Below are positions 1 through 7,177 of a DNA stretch of 11,878 nucleotides, one piece after another. The notes under the pieces were generated by a model that saw only the letters and a list, made by a program, of their open reading frames with translations, was not told the DNA's origin and did no database searches. Within the stretch, counting starts at the first letter, position 1; each line of letters begins with the position of its first letter. Made by a program: the position numbers and the translations under genes. The stretch covers positions 1-11,878 of the forward strand of contig JACZRM010000029.1 in assembly GCA_022576105.1 (NCBI GenBank). The letters run 5' to 3'. Source of the DNA: Chloroflexota bacterium. Its GTDB lineage: Bacteria; Chloroflexota; Dehalococcoidia; UBA3495.

Positions 1-1
1 T

Positions 2-430
2 TTATCTTACGAGAAGTTCGTTAAGCCAATTACCGGAGCGGATTATATGGCTATAGACCACGGCCCCGTTCCACGTAGATTGGTGCCAATTAGGGCTGAT
101 ATGGAAGTTGAGGGCGATATTCATAGAGTGATAATAGCGAACCAAGACCGCATTATTGCAGATAGAGCACCCAAACTCTCTAAATTTTCCGAAGAAGAAC
201 TCGCCCTTGTAGATGAAGTTATCGATGCTCTACGTAATGTGCTGGCAGATGAAATCAGTGAACTATCCCATAAATTCGCAGGGTGGATGGCAGCTATAGT
301 GGAAGGCCAAGCGACTAAGAAGAATGTTACTATTCCCTACGAAACGGTATTTGTTCGTAAGGCTGAATTAACCGAAGAAGAGCGCCAACAAACATTGGCG
401 ATGGCCAGTGAATATGGTTGGCCGGTCTAA
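2..430 (+). CDS. Panacea-domain (DUF4065/SocA-like) antitoxin, 5'-partial
   Basis: The frame is open to the left edge, so the ATG at 47 is an internal methionine and the real start lies outside the window. The residues before it read YEKFVKPITGADYMAIDHGPVP, here split as YEKFVKPITGADY then MAIDHGPVP, which is the Panacea core pattern (Y.K...PITGA.Y....HGPVP). The later part shows the family's C-terminal signature: an acidic FSEEELALVDEVIDAL helix, then LSHKFAGW and IPYE near the end. The domain is known from SocA of Caulobacter and from many type II toxin-antitoxin pairs, where it neutralises unrelated toxins. I infer it neutralises the product of the next gene, whose start lies inside this one. 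The DNA here is visibly more AT-rich than the genes to the right, which suggests acquisition. Family assignment is fairly sure; the partner relationship is inferred from overlap. Confidence 0.85.
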   Translation, partial: LSYEKFVKPITGADYMAIDHGPVPRRLVPIRADMEVEGDIHRVIIANQDRIIADRAPKLSKFSEEELALVDEVIDALRNVLADEISELSHKFAGWMAAIVEGQATKKNVTIPYETVFVRKAELTEEERQQTLAMASEYGWPV

Positions 431-698
431 TGGCAAGGCAATCCCTCGGGACATCGTTGAGCATCCTATTTATGCCCAACAAGCCAACGAGATCGACCCC
501 ACAACACGGCAGTTAGATGGAGAATTACTAGGGGTATTATTCGATATTGCTAGATTGCCCGAATTCTTCGAGGAAATGCCAGGTCCAACTGGGGCACCGA
601 TCTGCATAGTAGACCGCACGGGTAATCCATCTTACAGAATTTGGTTCACTTATGACGACCGACGGGTGATGTTACTAGGAATCGTTAGGAGACCTTGA
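408..698 (+). CDS. RelE/ParE-like toxin, partner of the Panacea antitoxin
   Basis: This 96-residue protein starts at GTG 408, 23 bases inside the antitoxin gene; an ATG at 414 is an equally possible start. Either overlap implies translational coupling. The C-terminus SYRIWFTYDDRRVMLLGIVRRP (residues about 75-96, here SYRIWFTYDD then RRVMLLGIVRRP) follows the last two strands of RelE-fold toxins, where E. coli RelE has YRLVYQV..VVVFVIAVGKR. The earlier part has two short helices and an MPGPTGAPI turn before the sheet. RelE/ParE-fold proteins cut ribosome-bound mRNA or poison gyrase; which applies here cannot be told from sequence. The order antitoxin then toxin and the size fit a type II pair. 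I see no clear Shine-Dalgarno at the usual distance, as expected for a coupled gene. Alternatives are another small toxin fold or an unrelated hypothetical protein. Confidence 0.6.
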   Translation: MNMVGRSNGKAIPRDIVEHPIYAQQANEIDPTTRQLDGELLGVLFDIARLPEFFEEMPGPTGAPICIVDRTGNPSYRIWFTYDDRRVMLLGIVRRP

Positions 699-790
699 TG
701 GGTGAAGGAAAGCAGAACACCGCCGATGAGACCGCCGGGTCAAGATTGACCCCTTACCGCAATCCTTGCCCCGGTTCCAAGCGCCGGTAA
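698..790 (+). CDS. possible 30-residue ORF coupled to the toxin
   Basis: An ATG at 698 overlaps the toxin stop in a TGATG junction and follows TAGGAGA at about six bases, a better ribosome binding site than the toxin itself has. The frame encodes 30 residues beginning MGEGKQNTADETAG and ending PCPGSKRR, polar with a basic tail, and stops at 788-790. It contains the short inverted repeat at 737-752. I do not recognise a family. It could be a real small protein, the start of a gene later truncated, or chance. Confidence 0.25.
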   Translation: MGEGKQNTADETAGSRLTPYRNPCPGSKRR

Positions 791-819
791 GACGATTACC
801 CACCATGAAGCTGGCACAA

Positions 820-856
820 AATTATAGGGGCGCATTCCCGTGCGCCCCTAATAATT
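820..856. terminator. bidirectional rho-independent terminator
   Basis: AGGGGCGCA (826-834) pairs perfectly with TGCGCCCCT (841-849) around a six-base loop, and AATTAT/ATAATT extends the stem with one bulged base. The minus-strand copy is followed by TATAATTTTG, a usable U-tract, 24 bases past the uvrC stop. On the plus strand it is followed by AATAATTTA. It sits between convergent units and probably ends both the toxin-antitoxin and the uvrC transcripts. Confidence 0.85.
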
Positions 857-879
857 TATGGCTATCCCCCGAACAGAAA

Positions 880-2739
880 TCAAAGAGTCTGCTTCAACCG
901 GACTGCCAGCGACCGAGTCAGACCGGGAACGGCGGCGATTTCGTCCAAAGGGGCCTCTTTGATGGCCTTCACCGAACCAAACCGGCGGAGCAGCATTCGT
1001 TTGCGCTTGGGACCGATGCCGGTGACCATATCGATGGAGGAACGAAGGCTGCCCTTGCTGCGGAGATTTCGGTGGAAGGTTATCGCAAAACGGTGGGCCT
1101 CGTCCCGCAGTCGCTGCACCAGGTAAAGCGCCTGGGAATCCCGGGGCAAGACGATCGGCTCGGGAGTATGGGGAACGAAAAGCCACTCGTTCTCTTTGGC
1201 CAAAGCAGCCAGCGGTACATCGTCCAATCCCAATTCCAGCAATACCTCCAGGGCCGCCGAAAGGTGCCCCTTACCGCCGTCGATCAACACCAGGTCGGGC
1301 ACAATACCCCAGGAACTATCGCCCTCCGGCTGGGATTCATCCCGGCTCCGGGCCCGAGCGGCGGCCAACCGGCTGAATCGACGCCGCAGCATTTCCTGCA
1401 TGCTGGCATAGTCGTCCACCCCTTCTACCGACTTAATCTTAAAGCGCCGGTAGTGGCCGGGTCGGGGCTTGCCATCCTGGAACACCACCATGCTGCCCAC
1501 CACATAGGCGCCCTGAATATGCGAAATGTCGTAGCACTCCATCCGCTGGGGCAGCACCGGCAAACTCAACTCTTCCTGCAATTCCGCCACGGCTTGCTGA
1601 ATCACACTGGGATTGTTCAACCACTTGACCCGTTGTTGCACCAAACCCTGGGCGGCATTTTCCGCCACCACGTCCAGCAGTTTCTTGTTCTGGCCGCGCT
1701 TGGGATGGATCAGCTTGACCGCTCCTCCCCGCAGCTTCCGCAGCCAGGAATGAATCGACTCCTCCTCTTGCAGTTCGTGCTGCAACATGATGTTTGGAGG
1801 TATGGTCAACGCCGCCTGGTAGAACTGTTTGGTAAACTGGCCCAACACCAAACCAGGTTCATCTCCCTCAGTGCCTTCCATCAGGAAGCGGTCACGGCCG
1901 ATTAGCTTGCCGTGACGTATGAAAAAAACCTCCACCCAGGCCTCGTTGCCATCCTGGGCCATGGCAATGACGTCCAGGTCGGCAATCCGGTTGGAATCTA
2001 CCTTGATCTGCTGGTCCTCGGCCACCCGCTCGATACTGCGAATCTGATCCCGCAGCGCCCCGGCCCGCTCAAAATTTAGACCGTCGGACGCTTCACGCAT
2101 ATTGTTTTTGAGGTCTCGGGTCACAGTCTCGGTGTTGCCTTCCATGAACAGGATTACCTGCTGGATCACTTCTGCGTAATCTTCTTTGGAGGCGTAGCCG
2201 GAGCAAGGCGCAACACAGCGATGAATATAATATTCCAGGCAGGGACGGGGGTCGGCGCCGGTGATGGTTTTGGTGCAGGAGCGATAGGGGAACAGTTTTT
2301 TGATCAGGTCCATGGTGTGGCGCACGCTGCCCGCGGAGGCGAAGGGTCCAAAATATCGCGCTCCATCATTGGCCACTTGACGAGTTATGTAAACTCTAGG
2401 GAACTCTTCATTGAGGTCAATTTTTAGGAAGGGGTAGGTCTTATCGTCTTTGAGGCGGGCATTGTAGCGGGGCTGGTAGCGCTTGATCAGGGTGTTTTCC
2501 AAAATCAGCGCTTCCGACTCGGTGTCAGTAACTATGAACTCAAAATCGGCAACCTGCTCCATCATGTAGCGGATTTTGGTGGCCAAACCGCTGGGTGCGC
2601 CAAAATATGAGCGCAGCCGGTTCTTGAGCACGCTGGCTTTCCCGACGTAGAGGACATTGTCCTGAACATCCTTCATCAGATACACACCGGGCTTCGCCGG
2701 TGTCACCCGCAGTCGATGCTCAAACAAGGGCTTAACCAT
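880..2739 (-). CDS. uvrC: UvrABC excinuclease subunit C
   Basis: Full-length UvrC, 619 residues, the usual size. UvrC makes both incisions, 3' and 5' of a lesion, in UvrAB-dependent nucleotide excision repair. The domain order is standard. The GIY-YIG nuclease spans about residues 15-92, with GVY at 18-20, YVGKA from 31, Arg43 and Glu81. A cysteine cluster C155, C167, C175, C179 matches the iron-sulphur cysteines of E. coli UvrC (154, 166, 174, 178). A UVR motif for UvrB binding is at about 205-236. The RNase H-like nuclease carries Asp404 (CYDISH), Asp487 (LIDGGKGH) and His549 (DEAHRF). Tandem helix-hairpin-helix motifs end the protein (about 570-619, GIGPKRK and VPGLTRS). The ATG at 2739 is preceded by AGGCG from an 11-bp tandem repeat. 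The gene follows a small membrane protein by 29 bases and is probably cotranscribed with it. I see no SOS operator that I could name. Confidence 0.98.
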   Translation of the reverse strand: MVKPLFEHRLRVTPAKPGVYLMKDVQDNVLYVGKASVLKNRLRSYFGAPSGLATKIRYMMEQVADFEFIVTDTESEALILENTLIKRYQPRYNARLKDDKTYPFLKIDLNEEFPRVYITRQVANDGARYFGPFASAGSVRHTMDLIKKLFPYRSCTKTITGADPRPCLEYYIHRCVAPCSGYASKEDYAEVIQQVILFMEGNTETVTRDLKNNMREASDGLNFERAGALRDQIRSIERVAEDQQIKVDSNRIADLDVIAMAQDGNEAWVEVFFIRHGKLIGRDRFLMEGTEGDEPGLVLGQFTKQFYQAALTIPPNIMLQHELQEEESIHSWLRKLRGGAVKLIHPKRGQNKKLLDVVAENAAQGLVQQRVKWLNNPSVIQQAVAELQEELSLPVLPQRMECYDISHIQGAYVVGSMVVFQDGKPRPGHYRRFKIKSVEGVDDYASMQEMLRRRFSRLAAARARSRDESQPEGDSSWGIVPDLVLIDGGKGHLSAALEVLLELGLDDVPLAALAKENEWLFVPHTPEPIVLPRDSQALYLVQRLRDEAHRFAITFHRNLRSKGSLRSSIDMVTGIGPKRKRMLLRRFGSVKAIKEAPLDEIAAVPGLTRSLAVRLKQTL

Positions 2740-2743
2740 GAAT

Positions 2744-2776
2744 CGCCTAGATAACGCCTAGATAACGCCTAGATAA
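2744..2776. repeat. three perfect 11-bp tandem repeats between two genes
   Basis: CGCCTAGATAA occurs three times head to tail, with two further matching bases at 2777-2778. The array fills the gap between the small membrane protein and uvrC. Read on the minus strand each unit is TTATCTAGGCG: it holds a TAG, which is the upstream gene's stop in the first copy met, and an AGGCG, which in the last copy lies just before the uvrC ATG. Copy number therefore sets the stop-to-start spacing. Confidence 0.9.
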
Positions 2777-3128
2777 CGAAGGAAAGGGCTATTAGCACCG
2801 CCAGCAATATGCCGGACATGATCAATATGCGGCGCACTTCAGGCACAACGTAGTTATACGCCGCAGGTCGGTCAAACCGGTTTCGCGGTGCATTACGCTG
2901 GGGAGATGACCGGGCTGGGCTGGGTTGAGCCGGGGACTGCTGGGCACTGACCGGAGCAGACGATTGCGGTTCTACCTGGGCCCCTGGCGCCGCAGTCGCG
3001 ACCGGAGCATTCTCCTCGGCAACTAAATGGCCATCGGCTGCGACATCCGCGGTCGCCCGGCTTTGCCTTCTTCTTTTCCGCCCGATCTCAGCCTGGCGCG
3101 ATGCCACTCGGCGGCCTTTACCCGGCAT
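2769..3128 (-). CDS. small tail-anchored membrane protein, function unknown
   Basis: A 119-residue protein with three visible parts. It has a strongly basic N-terminus (MPGKGRRVASRQAEIGRKRR and onward to about residue 25), a disordered linker rich in Ala, Pro, Gln and Ser with several SPA-type units (about 40-80), and a C-terminal hydrophobic helix (about 101-119, ILIMSGILLAVLIALSFVI) that ends the chain. The likely topology is a cytoplasmic basic domain held by a C-terminal anchor. I recognise the style from small hypothetical proteins of Chloroflexota but know of no function. The start is well supported: AGAGGAG lies eight bases before the ATG, and a promoter and palindrome lie upstream. 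It precedes uvrC by 29 bases. The basic region could bind DNA, RNA or membrane lipid; I would not choose among these. Confidence 0.8.
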   Translation of the reverse strand: MPGKGRRVASRQAEIGRKRRRQSRATADVAADGHLVAEENAPVATAAPGAQVEPQSSAPVSAQQSPAQPSPARSSPQRNAPRNRFDRPAAYNYVVPEVRRILIMSGILLAVLIALSFVI

Positions 3129-3149
3129 GGGGTTTCTCCTCTAGGCCAG

Positions 3150-3162
3150 GTCACTCAGTGAC
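3150..3162. promoter_or_regulatory. palindrome in the leader of the small-protein/uvrC unit
   Basis: GTCACT-C-AGTGAC is a perfect 13-bp inverted repeat, extended by CCAG/CTGG with one bulged base. It lies downstream of the predicted start of transcription and about 20 bases before the ribosome binding site, so it could be an operator or a leader hairpin. Confidence 0.45.
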
Positions 3163-3188
3163 TCTGGGCTCTACTTTCTTGATTGTCA

Positions 3189-3217
3189 ATTATACTATAT
3201 CAGTTTCCAAGTCTAAA
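3189..3217 (-). promoter_or_regulatory. sigma70-type promoter for the small-protein/uvrC operon
   Basis: Read on the minus strand, TTTAGA (3212-3217) is followed by exactly 17 bases and a consensus TATAAT (3189-3194). Transcription would start near 3182 and give a leader of about 50 bases to the ATG at 3128. The match is good at -10 and moderate at -35. Confidence 0.65.
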
Positions 3218-3264
3218 TAGAGTCGCCCCCAGCCAAAATGACCCTGGTTGAGCAGATGGGTTGG

Positions 3265-4221
3265 TTAGCTGGCCCTGGGGTGGCTTTTTTGGTATTCCTT
3301 ACGGAGATGGGTGTTGGTCAAATGAGTATAGACCTGGGTGGTGGAGATACTGGAATGACCCAGCAACTCTTGGACGTGCCGCAGCGAAGCGCCGTTCTGC
3401 AGCAGATGGGTGGCGAAGCTATGGCGCAAGGTATGGGGAGTGATGCGTTGGTCCACCCCGGCCTTCTTGCTGTAGGACTTCAATATATTCCAGACCCACT
3501 GTCGGGTCAGACGTTCGCCCCGGTGATTGACGAACAACGCGGTCTCAGCCTTATGATTCCCCAGCAGCGCAACCCGTGCGCCGGCAAGATAACCCTTCAG
3601 TTCTGCCACCGCTTTAGGGTAGAGATAGGCAATTCGCTCGCGAGAACCCTTACCCCAGCACCGGATGTAGGATTCCTGCAAGTCGATGTCTTGCACATTC
3701 AGCGATACTAACTCGCTGACCCTTAGTCCAGTGGCATAAAGCAACTCTAATATGGTGGCATCCCGCTGGCTTTCCGGAGTACCGGCTTTGGCTGCTTCTT
3801 CCAGGAGCTTCTTGACCTCTTCCTCAGAAAGAAACTTGGGCAAGGTGCGCCCCACGCGGGGAGAACCCAACGATTCGGTTGGGTCTTCGCTAATGATGCC
3901 ATTCACCGACAAGAAGCTAAAGAAAGACTTGATGGCCGCCACCTTACGGGCGGTGGTAGTATCCCGATAGCCTTTACGGTTACGCAAGTCGGCAATGTAA
4001 TCATTGAGCAGATTCAAGTCTACCAGGGGCCACGGCCCGTTGCTGTTGCCATCGTTGCCGTTGCCATCGATGTTGCCGTTTGTTGACCCGTTGCACCGTT
4101 CTCTAACGAATCCCTCAAACTGACCCAGGTCATTGCGGTACGCGTCGAGAGTATTGCGGGAAAAACCCTTTTCCACCACCAGGTGCTGTAGGAATGATTT
4201 GACTGATTCTTCAATTATCAA
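3265..4221 (-). CDS. XerC/XerD-type tyrosine recombinase
   Basis: A 318-residue site-specific recombinase of the phage integrase family. The N-terminal SAM-like core-binding domain (about 1-110) contains FSRNTLDAYRNDL, and the C-terminal catalytic domain (about 125-318) has all six expected residues: Arg167 (ATGLRVSEL), Lys191 (GKGSRER), His263 and Arg266 (HTLRHSFATHLL), His289 (LGHSSISTTQ) and nucleophile Tyr298 (YTHL). Length and the single domain pair fit XerC/XerD, which resolve chromosome dimers at dif, better than a phage integrase; which paralogue it is I cannot say. The start is TTG at 4221 with AAGGA four bases upstream; no in-frame ATG is nearby. Oddity: residues 44-62 are an Asn/Gly/Asp linker built from GGCAAC hexamers (4036-4092), longer than this loop usually is. 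It ends 137 bases before the next gene, which has its own promoter. I found no convincing dif site. Confidence 0.93.
   Translation of the reverse strand: MIIEESVKSFLQHLVVEKGFSRNTLDAYRNDLGQFEGFVRERCNGSTNGNIDGNGNDGNSNGPWPLVDLNLLNDYIADLRNRKGYRDTTTARKVAAIKSFFSFLSVNGIISEDPTESLGSPRVGRTLPKFLSEEEVKKLLEEAAKAGTPESQRDATILELLYATGLRVSELVSLNVQDIDLQESYIRCWGKGSRERIAYLYPKAVAELKGYLAGARVALLGNHKAETALFVNHRGERLTRQWVWNILKSYSKKAGVDQRITPHTLRHSFATHLLQNGASLRHVQELLGHSSISTTQVYTHLTNTHLRKEYQKSHPRAS
4036..4092 (-). repeat. GGCAAC-type microrepeat inside the xer gene
   Basis: On the minus strand the codons alternate GGC AAC with single changes to GAT, ATC and AGC, giving an Asn-Gly-rich loop at residues 44-62 of the recombinase. 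The pattern suggests replication slippage of a six-base unit, which keeps the frame. Confidence 0.7.
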
Positions 4222-4694
4222 TGGTGTCCTTCGCCGGTTGGGAACATGGTAAGAATGGAGAATTTGCCATGTTATCGCTGAGAGTGAACCGATTCTAACA
4301 TGGCCCTAATCCACCGTTCCGAGCACAAAAAATGCGGATTTTCGAGAAATCTTGGCCCTAAGATTCAGTGGCTGGCGATCTCCAGCGTGGCGTCACATAT
4401 ATGAGGGACTAGGTCCGACGTTTGATGGCGCAACCCGGGATCAATGCAAGACCTCCCCTGGAAAGTTCAATCGGATTATTTGATCAATCCGGCCCGCGGT
4501 TTCGGCAGGGGAAGCAGAGACGATAAAGAATGGACTACCTCCCAACATTTGGGCGACCACGTTTGCGCCGCCCGGCTACGGCAAAATCACACTGCATTTT
4601 GAACCTCAGCGACGTCCGCGACTGAGCGGGCAGTGGGCCAGAGGGACGGACGCAAAGTATGACCGTGATGTTGCAACGTTATGGCAGCGAGACT
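4222..4694. other. 473-bp gap with no convincing gene
   Basis: This separates the kinase stop from the xer start. The right part (about 4440-4650) is open for 30-45 codons in several frames on both strands, none with a good ribosome binding site, so coding origin is undecided. It also holds the inverted repeat at 4267-4303 and the palindrome GTTGCAAC near 4671. I saw no clear terminator for the kinase. Confidence 0.5.
4267..4303 (-). promoter_or_regulatory. inverted repeat with possible extended -10 upstream of xer
   Basis: CCATGTTA (4267-4274) and TAACATGG (4296-4303) are perfect inverted copies 21 bases apart, and AACATGG occurs again at 4243-4249. On the minus strand the far arm reads into TGTTAGAAT, an extended -10 (TG, one base, TAGAAT at 4292-4297) without a good -35. 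A start near 4285 would give a 60-base leader to the TTG. This could be a self-controlled promoter; evidence is weak. Confidence 0.35.
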
Positions 4695-7061
4695 CTAATC
4701 CGCAGCCTCCGCCATTTGCTGGGTTTGTTCACTGATGGTTTCCAGCAGTTGCGCTTTCTTGATCGGTTTGGTCAGATGGAGGTCACAGCCGACGTCCAAA
4801 CTTTTCTGCTCATCGTCTTTCAGAGCATAGGCGGTCAAAGCAATAATCAACGCCGGGTCTGCCGATTGATTCTGCTCCCATTCCCGGATTCGCCGGGTTG
4901 CAGTGTAGCCATCCATTACCGGCATTTGCATATCCATCAGAACCAGGTCGTAAGGATCAGCGGTAAATTTCTCCACGGCAATTTGCCCGTTTTCCGCAAT
5001 ATCGACTTGATAGGAAGTCTTTTTCAGGTAAGCCAGCATCAGTTGACGATTGTCGCTGGAGTCTTCGACCAAGAGGATTCTCAATGACTGCTGGTCTGAC
5101 GGCAACCCAATCTTTGGAACAGTTGTATCCTCTGGAACATTCACTGGACTCGCGGCGAGGACTTCTGAGATGGCTTGGAACAATTGGATGCGCCCGACGG
5201 GTTTGACCAGGTACCTGGCGAGACCCAACTCTTGGCACCGCCCAATGTCCTCCGACCGGTTATCCGAGGTCAGCATCATAATGGTTACATTGCTGATGGG
5301 CATTTCCTCTTTGATGCGCTCGGCGACGCCAAAGCCGTCGATTCCAGGCATACGACGGTCCAGCAGCAGCAGTTGATATGGCTCGCCCGACTTCTCGGCC
5401 CGCTTGAGTTCAGACAGGCCAAGGTTGCCATCCTCCACCGCCGTTGGATGACCATTCCATGCGGTAAGGGTTTCAATCAGAATCAACCGGTTGGTCGGAT
5501 TATCGTCGATTATCAGGATCTTGAGGCCATTGAGGTCCTCGAATGTGACGTCGGGCCGGTCCATTCCCTGGGCAACCGTCCCCAGTCTCAGGGTAAAGTA
5601 GAACGTACTGCCTTTGCCGGTTTCACTCTCCACCCAGATACGGCCGCCCATAAAATCAACCAGGTGCCGGCAAATAGTCAGTCCCAGACCAGTGCCACCG
5701 TACTGGCGAGTGGTCGAAGTGTCCGCTTGAGTAAAGGTGTCAAAAATAGCCTCTAATTTGTCCTCTGGGATTCCAATCCCCGAATCCGACACGCAGAACG
5801 ATACCGCCCCCGGGTTCTCAGAATCTGGTTCCGGCTCAACGTGAATCGACACCTCACCAGAGGCAGTAAACTTGATGGCATTCCCTAAAAGGTTGGTAAT
5901 AATTTGCCTAACCCGCACTGGGTCACCCACCACCATTCTGGGCAGGTCTGGGCTAACCTGGCAGTTCAACTCCAGTCTCTTTTCATGAGCGCCAATTGCC
6001 ATGACTTGAGCGGTATTTTCCACCAACTCTCCCAGATCAAAGTTCACCGCTTCCAGGGTAAAATCTCCGGCCTCAACTTTTGACACATCCAGAATATCGT
6101 TGATTATTTCCAGGAGGTTTTCACCGGCGGTCTTAAATACTTTGAGATACTCCCGTTGTTCCGTGTTCAGGGGTGTCTCCGACAACAAATCCGCCATGCC
6201 AATAATTGCGTTCATGGGGGTGCGTATCTCATGGCTCATTCCAGCCAGGAACTCAGTCTTGGCCCGCGAAGCGTCTTTTGCGTCGCTGGAGGCCAAATTC
6301 AATTTGCGCATCAGGCCCCAGACGTATTTGGTGATGATGAATCCCAGGGCCAACATGATCAGAACACCGACGACGCTGACCACGATTATGAACTTGGTGG
6401 ATCTTGAGGAGAGGATATCGGCGGTCTTACGGCGCTGCTCCAGTTCAGCAATTTCTGCGTTCAGACCGCCATCAATCGTGGCCAATAGTCTCTGCTCGGC
6501 GCTGCCCAGCAACCGGGCCAAGTTGACGGCCTCAGGGCTACTGTTCCCTTTCTGCTTAACCGTGATCAACGAGTCGGCGCTGGCAAGAAGCTCTTTTTTT
6601 CTGGCCTCCAGGTTCCGAACCAAGACAATTTCGTCGGACTCGTCGGCAAGGCCACCAGCGTTTTCTTCCACCAACAATCTCAGTTCATTGATGGCCTGGT
6701 CCAACTTTTCGTCGGTGATACTCAATGCAATCAATTCTTCCTGGACCAGGCCATCAACGTCTTTCGCAGAATTTTCGTCGGAGAAAAATGCAATGCTGAT
6801 GGCCTGATCATGCAATTGCAGGGAGAGTGCTCGGACCTTTCCCATGGCCACAAATTCTGATGCAGAGTTATCGGCAATAGCATCCAGCTCCCGGACCAAA
6901 GTCCTGCTGCTGCTGAATCCAACATAGCCAATTGCACCGCCGATGCAAGCCAGTACAAAGAAGCCCAATATCATCCTGGGAAGCAAGGCCACGCTCATCC
7001 TCTGAGAGTCCCACAGGGATTGTCTGAGAGAAATTAGGTGGGAGCGTCCTTTAAATATCAT
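4695..7061 (-). CDS. hybrid sensor histidine kinase with two receiver domains
   Basis: A 788-residue membrane sensor. Membrane helices lie at about 27-48 and 222-246 and enclose an extracytoplasmic helical region (about 49-221, four-helix-bundle-like) that would bind the signal, which I cannot name. A short coil leads to the dimerisation domain with phospho-acceptor His277 ([15 protein letters not shown]). The ATPase domain follows (about 375-495): Asn394 in the N box, DSGIGI at 426-431, and GGTGLGL at 455-461. Receiver 1 (about 513-635) has Asp519/520, phospho-acceptor Asp568 and Lys620. Receiver 2 (about 660-778) has Asp667, phospho-acceptor Asp710 (LVLMDMQMP) and Lys765. No HPt domain follows, unlike BarA or ArcB, so relay to an output needs a partner elsewhere. 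The ATG at 7061 has AGGA nine bases upstream. The gene stands alone, with over 300 bases of structured DNA upstream and no regulator beside it. Confidence 0.95.
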   Translation of the reverse strand: MIFKGRSHLISLRQSLWDSQRMSVALLPRMILGFFVLACIGGAIGYVGFSSSRTLVRELDAIADNSASEFVAMGKVRALSLQLHDQAISIAFFSDENSAKDVDGLVQEELIALSITDEKLDQAINELRLLVEENAGGLADESDEIVLVRNLEARKKELLASADSLITVKQKGNSSPEAVNLARLLGSAEQRLLATIDGGLNAEIAELEQRRKTADILSSRSTKFIIVVSVVGVLIMLALGFIITKYVWGLMRKLNLASSDAKDASRAKTEFLAGMSHEIRTPMNAIIGMADLLSETPLNTEQREYLKVFKTAGENLLEIINDILDVSKVEAGDFTLEAVNFDLGELVENTAQVMAIGAHEKRLELNCQVSPDLPRMVVGDPVRVRQIITNLLGNAIKFTASGEVSIHVEPEPDSENPGAVSFCVSDSGIGIPEDKLEAIFDTFTQADTSTTRQYGGTGLGLTICRHLVDFMGGRIWVESETGKGSTFYFTLRLGTVAQGMDRPDVTFEDLNGLKILIIDDNPTNRLILIETLTAWNGHPTAVEDGNLGLSELKRAEKSGEPYQLLLLDRRMPGIDGFGVAERIKEEMPISNVTIMMLTSDNRSEDIGRCQELGLARYLVKPVGRIQLFQAISEVLAASPVNVPEDTTVPKIGLPSDQQSLRILLVEDSSDNRQLMLAYLKKTSYQVDIAENGQIAVEKFTADPYDLVLMDMQMPVMDGYTATRRIREWEQNQSADPALIIALTAYALKDDEQKSLDVGCDLHLTKPIKKAQLLETISEQTQQMAEAAD

Positions 7062-7093
7062 GCGATTATCCTGTTCAATTGCGCCATTTTGCC

Positions 7094-7109
7094 TTCACCC
7101 ACGGGTGAA
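7094..7109. promoter_or_regulatory. 16-bp palindrome upstream of the kinase
   Basis: TTCACCC-AC-GGGTGAA is a perfect inverted repeat with a two-base centre, 33-48 bases before the kinase ATG. The tiny loop argues for a dimeric protein site rather than an RNA hairpin. It contains ACCCACG, which recurs at 7178 and, inverted, at 7192. Confidence 0.5.
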
Positions 7110-7177
7110 CCAAGCCCAAATGGTCGAAGGCATTTATTCAAAGATACAATTGATTCAGGATTATTCCCCATGGGCAA

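Noticed and set aside
47..430. Complete 127-residue protein starting at ATG 47
   Set aside because: The same frame continues upstream to the window edge with conserved Panacea residues, so the gene is 5'-truncated by the window.
737..752. GGGTCAA-GA-TTGACCC inverted repeat as an operator of the toxin-antitoxin genes
   Set aside because: It lies downstream of the toxin, not before the antitoxin, and the two-base loop gives a poor hairpin; left as an unexplained short palindrome.
766..1905. Long open frame on the plus strand, 379 codons
   Set aside because: It is antisense to uvrC, whose protein is certain; the plus-strand translation is rich in His, Gln and Pro with no domain, as expected from a GC-rich complement, and it crosses the terminator.
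4267..4303. Possible dif site for the Xer recombinase
   Set aside because: dif has two 11-bp arms around about six bases; here the arms are eight bases and 21 apart, so the spacing does not fit.
5175..5756. Plus-strand open frame of 193 codons, and similar ones at 6100-6807 and 11094-11447
   Set aside because: All are antisense shadows of the kinase or peptidase-like gene; they have no recognisable motif or upstream signals.
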